Part shown: in pieces, positions 15,247 to 18,775 of the stretch
How the letters are laid out: every line of letters starts with the position of its first letter
Numbering within the stretch: the stretch's first letter is position 1
Assembly (NCBI GenBank): GCA_028866355.1
Contig: JAGWIH010000011.1
Span: forward strand, 1-18,775
DNA length: 18,775 bases
Direction of reading: 5' to 3'
Source of the DNA: Alphaproteobacteria bacterium
GTDB lineage: Bacteria > Pseudomonadota > Alphaproteobacteria > ATCC43930 > CGMCC-115725
The notes under the pieces: generated by a model
Told to the model about the DNA's origin: nothing
Database searches by the model: none
The model's input: the letters and a program-made list of their open reading frames with translations, nothing else
Made by a program: the position numbers and the translations under genes

Positions 15247-16197
15247 TCAGAGCAACGCCGCGCGGGTCAGGCCGCCTTGCCGCCGATACCGATCGAGGTA
15301 GGTCGGCAAAATCAATTCGAGCGCCGTTGGTTCGACGCCGAGCGCGGCGAGACCCGGCGCGCCAGACGCCGGCACGGAATCGCGTTGCAGCATGCGCACC
15401 TGGTCGCGGGTGAGCGGCGGCTGTGGCAGCAGCTCATTGAATAGCGCAAGCATTGACGCAAGGCCGAACGGCACCGGCAGGAGGAGCCGCCGGCGCCTGA
15501 TCTCGCGCAGAATCATTTCGAACAACGCCCGCAGCGTTTCGATCCCCGGCCCGCCGAGCTCATAGGTCCGGCCGGGCGCATCCTCGCGGTCGAGCGCCGC
15601 CGCCACGGCCGCCGCGACGTCGCCCACGTAGACCGGCGCGAAGCGCGTGTGGCCGCCGCCGATCAGCGGCAGCACCGGGGACACGCGCGCGATGCCGGCA
15701 AAACGGTTGAAGAACGAATCCTCGGGTCCAAAGATCAGCGACGGCCGCAGAATTGTCGCCGCCGGAAACGCCGCGCGCACCGCCGCCTCGCCGGCTGCTT
15801 TCGAGCGACCGTAAAGCGCGGGCGACGCCAGATCGGCGCCGAGCGCCGAGATATGCACGAAACGCCGGACGCCAGCGGCGGCGGCGAGCGCCGCGAGGCC
15901 GGCCGGTCCGGTTTCGTGCAGCGTGCTAAAGCGTTGCGCGCCGCGCTGAAAGAGAATCCCGGCGGCATAGACCACGCCCTCGGCCCCGTTGAGGAGCGGC
16001 GCCAGCCGGTTGCGATCGGCGATGTTGGCATCGATCAGCGCGATTTGGCCGACATCGCCCATCGGCCGGAGAAATCCGGCCGAGCTCGCCGTGCGGCAGA
16101 CCGCGGCAATCGCCGCGCCTTCGGCCGCGAGGTGCTTGACCACATAGCGCCCGACGAAGCCCGAAGCGCCGACAACGACAATCCGCCGATACCGCAT
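15247..16197 (-). CDS. NAD(P)-binding protein, complex I NDUFA9-like
   Basis: 316-aa atypical short-chain dehydrogenase with an N-terminal Rossmann motif, RIVVVGASGFVGRYVVKHLA (5-24, GxxGxxG). VYAAGILF, RFVHISALGADLASPALYGRSKAAGE (SDR-like S...Y...K region) and ILRPSLIFGPEDSFFNRFA follow, then YVGDVAAAVAAAL and a C-terminal substrate-type domain (YELGGPGIETLRALFEMIL). This matches the NDUFA9 group, an accessory NAD(P)H-binding subunit of complex I in mitochondria and alphaproteobacteria; bacterial members may instead act on quinones or lipids. ATG 16197 is used because GxxGxxG follows directly; an upstream frame to 16305 adds non-conserved Arg-rich residues. Same strand as, and 68 nt before, the FzlA-like gene. 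Confidence 0.85.
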   Translation of the reverse strand: MRYRRIVVVGASGFVGRYVVKHLAAEGAAIAAVCRTASSAGFLRPMGDVGQIALIDANIADRNRLAPLLNGAEGVVYAAGILFQRGAQRFSTLHETGPAGLAALAAAAGVRRFVHISALGADLASPALYGRSKAAGEAAVRAAFPAATILRPSLIFGPEDSFFNRFAGIARVSPVLPLIGGGHTRFAPVYVGDVAAAVAAALDREDAPGRTYELGGPGIETLRALFEMILREIRRRRLLLPVPFGLASMLALFNELLPQPPLTRDQVRMLQRDSVPASGAPGLAALGVEPTALELILPTYLDRYRRQGGLTRAALL

Positions 16198-16285
16198 GAT
16201 CTCTGCCCGTTGTTTGCGGCGGTGTTTTACAACAGCCGGAGGCACCAAGCGAGCCCGGCCCAAAGCCCGGAAACGCGGAGACTCA

Positions 16286-16313
16286 TTGACAGAGCGGGAC
16301 CGCACCCTTAAGT
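16286..16313 (+). promoter_or_regulatory. Promoter of tRNA-Leu
   Basis: Perfect -35 TTGACA (16286-16291), 16-nt spacer and TTAAGT (16308-16313) as a partial -10. The predicted start near 16320 would give a 5-6 nt leader before the mature tRNA 5' end at 16326, which is typical for tRNA genes. Also the only evident promoter for the rnd gene downstream. Confidence 0.55.
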
Positions 16314-16325
16314 CACAGACCGATT

Positions 16326-16412
16326 GCCCAGGTGGCGGAATTGGTAGACGCGCTAGATTCAGGTTCTAGTGGCCGAAAGGTCGTGGAAGTTCGAGTCTTC
16401 TCCTGGGCACCA
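16326..16412 (+). tRNA. tRNA-Leu (anticodon CAG)
   Basis: 87-nt class II tRNA with CCA encoded. The acceptor stem GCCCAGG (16326-16332) pairs with CCTGGGC (16402-16408); discriminator A, then CCA (16410-16412). The D arm has TGGCGGAATTGGTAGACGC. The anticodon stem CTAGA/TCTAG encloses the loop TTCAGGT, with anticodon CAG at 16360-16362 reading CUG. The long variable arm (around TGGCCGAAAGGTCG) and the T-arm GTTCGAGTC confirm leucine identity. CTG is the dominant Leu codon together with CTC in the surrounding genes. Confidence 0.98.
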
Positions 16413-16416
16413 CCAC

Positions 16417-16439
16417 ACGCCCGCGCGACGCGGGCGTTT
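16417..16439 (+). terminator. GC-rich hairpin after tRNA-Leu with short T-run
   Basis: ACGCCCGCG (16417-16425) and CGCGGGCGT (16429-16437) form a perfect 9-bp stem with a 3-nt loop, followed by TTT (the first T also pairs). It begins 4 nt after the CCA end and ends only 5 nt before the rnd ATG. With just three T residues, termination is probably partial, allowing read-through into rnd. It may alternatively guide tRNA 3' processing. Confidence 0.5.
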
Positions 16440-16444
16440 CCGAC

Positions 16445-17068
16445 ATGGCGAGGCCGATGACCATCCACCTGCATCGCGGCGATCTACCGGCCGGCCTCAC
16501 GCTCGGCAAGGCGATTGCCATCGACACCGAAACCATGGGCCTCGATCCGGCGCGCGACCGCCTGTGTCTCGTGCAGTTGTCGGCCGGCGACGGTCACAGC
16601 CATCTGGTGCAGTTCGCCGCCGGACAATACGACGCGCCGCGGTTGAAGGCGCTGCTCGCCGATCCGAAGGTTCTCAAGATTTTCCACTTCGCGCGTTTCG
16701 ACCTGGCGATGATTGACCGCTACCTCGGTGTGCGCGCGGCGCCGGTCTATTGCACCAAGGTGGCGTCGAAGCTCGCGCGGACCTTCACCGACCGTCACGG
16801 CCTCAAGGATCTCTGCCGCGAGATTCTTGGCGTCGAGTTGTCGAAGCAGCAGCAATCGTCTGATTGGGGCGCGGCCGAATTGAGTGACGAGCAAAAACGC
16901 TACGCATCCGCCGATGTCGAACATCTGCATGCGCTCAAGGCGCGGCTCGACATCATGTTGGCCCGCGAAGGACGCGCCGCGCTCGCCCAGGCGTGCTTCG
17001 ATTTCCTGCCGACGCGGGCGGCCCTCGATCTCGCGGGCTTTCCGGGTCCCGATCTTTTCGAGCATTGA
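16445..17068 (+). CDS. rnd: Ribonuclease D-type 3'-5' exonuclease
   Basis: 207-aa exonuclease of the DEDDy family, which trims the 3' ends of tRNA and other small RNAs using two metal ions. The catalytic set is visible: Exo I IDTETMGL (Asp27, Glu29), Exo II FHFARFDLAMI (Asp86) and Exo III YASADVEHL (Tyr153, Asp157). It ends just after the exonuclease domain, so the C-terminal HRDC domains of the ~375-aa E. coli RNase D are absent; the short form is common in alphaproteobacteria. Start: ATG 16445 or the family-like MTIHLHRGDLP at 16457. Neither has a good SD, though GAGG lies just before the second. It sits 32 nt behind tRNA-Leu with only a hairpin between, and is followed by the kdsD-lptC pair. 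Confidence 0.92.
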   Translation: MARPMTIHLHRGDLPAGLTLGKAIAIDTETMGLDPARDRLCLVQLSAGDGHSHLVQFAAGQYDAPRLKALLADPKVLKIFHFARFDLAMIDRYLGVRAAPVYCTKVASKLARTFTDRHGLKDLCREILGVELSKQQQSSDWGAAELSDEQKRYASADVEHLHALKARLDIMLAREGRAALAQACFDFLPTRAALDLAGFPGPDLFEH

Positions 17069-17122
17069 GAGTAATTTTTTAACCCGCCCAAGCAAATAAT
17101 GTGCCGTTCGCGCCCCGTTCCG

Positions 17123-17151
17123 TTGATTTCGGGGGATCGCGAGAGCATAGT
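17123..17151 (+). promoter_or_regulatory. Possible kdsD-lptC promoter
   Basis: TTGATT (17123-17128), a 17-nt spacer and CATAGT (17146-17151) lie in the 155-nt rnd/kdsD gap. The predicted start is near 17158, giving a ~66-nt leader to ATG 17224. Each box matches the consensus at four of six positions. By eye only. A T-rich stretch at 17083-17088 after rnd has no clear preceding stem, so I do not call a terminator. Confidence 0.35.
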
Positions 17152-17223
17152 GCCCTTATGATGAGGGGGAATGTCCGTTCCCGCGCCCCGGTCGTCACAG
17201 TCGGAGACGCTCGCAACGGGAGA

Positions 17224-18213
17224 ATGTCGTTGCGCCGCACAATAGCCAAAACGAAAGAGTCACCGGATATCACCGTCGCCCGCCGCGTGCTCGACACCGA
17301 GATCGTCGGTCTCGAAGCGTTGGCGGCCGAGCTCGACGGAAGTTTCGCCGAAGCCGTCGACAAGCTGGCGTCGATCGCCGGCCGCGTCACTGTCACCGGC
17401 ATGGGCAAGAGCGGCCATGTCGCGCGCAAGATCGCTTCGACCTTGGCGTCGACCGGCACACCGGCGCAGTTCGTCCATCCCGCCGAGGCGAGCCACGGCG
17501 ATCTTGGCATGCTTGCCGCCGGAGACGCCGTGCTGGCGCTGTCGAACTCGGGTGAGACCAACGAGCTGGCCGACGTCATCGCGCATGCACGGCGCTTCAC
17601 CTTGCCGCTGATTGCGATCACCGCGCGCGAGAACAGCGCGCTGGCCGAAGCGGCGGACGTGACGCTGCGCCTGCCGGCCGCGGCCGAAGCCTGTTCGATG
17701 GGCCTGGCGCCGACGACATCGACGACGATGATGATGGCGTTGGGCGACGCGCTGGCAGTGGCCCTGCTCGAACGCAAGGGCTTTTCGGCCGACGATTTCC
17801 AGCAGCTGCATCCCGGCGGCCGCCTCGGCCGTCGCCTGCTGAAAGTCGCCGACATCATGCATGACGGCGCCGCGGTGCCGCTGGTGCCGATCGAGACCGC
17901 CGTGGCGGACGCCATCCTGGCGATGACCGCGAAAAGCTTCGGCTGTGTCGGCATCGTCGACGGCACCGGCCGCTTGGCCGGTGTCATCACGGACGGCGAC
18001 TTGCGCCGCCACATGGGCGATGGATTGCTGCGCGCCAGCGTCGCCGCGGTGATGAGCCGCCGCCCGAAGATCATCCGGCCGCAGGCGCTCGCCGCCGAAG
18101 CGTTGGCGACGATGAATCAGAACGCCATCACCAGCCTGTTCGTCGTCGACGCGGCCAACAAGCCGCTCGGCATCCTGCACATCCACGATTGCCTGCGCGC
18201 GGGGATCGCGTGA
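17224..18213 (+). CDS. kdsD: D-arabinose-5-phosphate isomerase (KpsF/GutQ family)
   Basis: Converts ribulose 5-phosphate to arabinose 5-phosphate, the first committed step to Kdo for LPS; cytoplasmic, 329 aa. An SIS domain (about 45-185) holds GMGKSGHVARKIA (59-71), EASHGD (89-93 region) and LALSNSGETNE (104-114). HPGGRLGRRLL (196-206) follows, then two CBS domains (about 208-329; VADIMHDG, DGDLRRHMGDG, AVMSRRPKII). Lys62, Glu111, Glu155 and His196 line up with residues I recall as catalytic in E. coli KdsD. ATG 17224 is chosen because the family begins a few residues before ITVARRVLDTE; in-frame ATGs at 17158/17161 and GTG at 17101 are alternatives. The stop overlaps the lptC start as GTGA, linking Kdo supply to LPS transport. 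Confidence 0.93.
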   Translation: MSLRRTIAKTKESPDITVARRVLDTEIVGLEALAAELDGSFAEAVDKLASIAGRVTVTGMGKSGHVARKIASTLASTGTPAQFVHPAEASHGDLGMLAAGDAVLALSNSGETNELADVIAHARRFTLPLIAITARENSALAEAADVTLRLPAAAEACSMGLAPTTSTTMMMALGDALAVALLERKGFSADDFQQLHPGGRLGRRLLKVADIMHDGAAVPLVPIETAVADAILAMTAKSFGCVGIVDGTGRLAGVITDGDLRRHMGDGLLRASVAAVMSRRPKIIRPQALAAEALATMNQNAITSLFVVDAANKPLGILHIHDCLRAGIA

Positions 18214-18775
18214 AGACGCAGATCGATCTGGCGCAGACGCGCCCCACAGGCTCCGAACGCAACGCCGCGTCGCTGCGCCGCTACAGCCGCTTCGTCGGCG
18301 TCGCCAAGCGCATCCTGCCGGCAACCGCTCTGGCACTCTTGCTGCTGGTCGCGGTTTGGCCGCGGATCCAAGGCGCGATCGACCGGGTGCACTTTGCGCA
18401 GATGCCGAAGATCGACGTCAGCCAAGCGCGGCAGGTGCGCATGGTCGATCCGCGCTATTCCGGCGTCGACCGCGACAATCGGCCTTTCGTCGTCACCGCC
18501 GACTCGGCCAGCCAGATGCCCAAGGTCGACGACGCAATCTCGCTCGATTCGCCGAAGGCGGATTTGACGACCAACACCGGCAATTGGGACGAATTGACCG
18601 CCTATGTCGGCCTTTATCAGCCGCAACAACAGCTGCTCGACCTGTTCGGCAACGTCGAGCTCTACCAAGACAAAGGTAACGCGCTGCATTCCGACAGCGT
18701 GACCATCAACATGGCGCAAGGCACGGCGGTCAGCCACGATCCGGTCGAAGGCGACGGCACCTTCGGCCACGTCCA
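18210..18775 (+). CDS. lptC: LPS export protein LptC, N-terminal part (cut by window edge)
   Basis: Bitopic inner-membrane protein that receives LPS from LptB2FG and passes it to LptA. 188 codons are visible and the frame is open at the end. After a basic cytoplasmic N-terminus, one TM helix (about 34-51, ILPATALALLLLVAVWPRI) leads to the periplasmic beta-jellyroll: SGVDRDNRPFVVTADSAS (84-101), ISLDSPKADLTTNTGNWDELTAYVGLYQPQQQLLDLFGNVELYQDKGNALHSDSVTIN, the repeating hairpin pattern of LptC/LptA. The start is GTG 18210, overlapping the kdsD stop (GTGA). In related genomes lptA, lptB and rpoN usually follow; they would lie beyond the window. Family assignment rests on the fold pattern, topology and neighbour gene. 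Confidence 0.9.
   Translation, partial: MKTQIDLAQTRPTGSERNAASLRRYSRFVGVAKRILPATALALLLLVAVWPRIQGAIDRVHFAQMPKIDVSQARQVRMVDPRYSGVDRDNRPFVVTADSASQMPKVDDAISLDSPKADLTTNTGNWDELTAYVGLYQPQQQLLDLFGNVELYQDKGNALHSDSVTINMAQGTAVSHDPVEGDGTFGHV

Noticed and set aside
16326..16412. tRNA-Leu as an integration site for a mobile element
   Set aside because: No integrase gene and no repeated tRNA 3' end noticed in the window; both flanks are housekeeping genes.

Overview
The window looks like a core chromosomal segment of a high-GC alphaproteobacterium, probably Rhodospirillales-like. This rests on protein character and gene order (no database was searched): an FzlA-like GST-fold protein beside an NDUFA9-type NAD(P)-binding protein, and an RNase D / arabinose-5-phosphate isomerase / LptC cluster. 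I see no insertion sequence, phage gene, integrase, CRISPR array or other mobile signature, and no gene-free stretch above 300 bases.

Region 1 (1-7959, all minus strand). Read 5' to 3' on the minus strand it runs: GT4 glycosyltransferase, GT9 (heptosyltransferase-type) glycosyltransferase, thrS, infC, a small exported PepSY-like protein, rpmI, rplT, pheS, pheT (cut by the window edge). The thrS-infC-rpmI-rplT-pheS-pheT part is the translation cluster known from enterics. Here two cell-envelope glycosyltransferases precede it with gaps of only 10-14 nt, and an unrelated exported-protein gene sits between infC and rpmI. infC appears to start at an AUA codon behind a perfect GGAGGT, which fits IF3 autoregulation. 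Hairpins flank the inserted gene.

Region 2 (7981-9407). A plus-strand alpha/beta hydrolase (ABHD10-like) diverges from the GT4 gene, with 21 bp between start codons. It converges on a minus-strand AhpD/carboxymuconolactone-decarboxylase-type gene. A 218-bp intergenic region follows and carries a possible promoter for the efflux operon.

Region 3 (9408-14498, plus strand). A tightly overlapping operon encodes an RND periplasmic adaptor, an MdtB/MdtC-like RND pump and an exported TPR protein. No outer-membrane channel gene is in the window.

Region 4 (14510-16197, minus strand). An FzlA-like GST-fold protein lies downstream of an NDUFA9-like NAD(P)-binding protein.

Region 5 (16286-18775, plus strand). 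tRNA-Leu(CAG), with a good promoter and a following GC-rich hairpin, leads directly into an RNase D gene. After a 155-nt gap come kdsD (first step of Kdo synthesis) and lptC (LPS export, cut by the window edge), overlapping as GTGA. Kdo supply and LPS export are therefore probably co-expressed.

Overall this is housekeeping translation plus envelope biogenesis. I found no convincing new defence or mobile system. The most interesting points are regulatory and organisational: the AUA start of infC, the gene inserted in the infC-rpmI-rplT operon, and an RNase D gene whose only visible promoter is that of the upstream tRNA.
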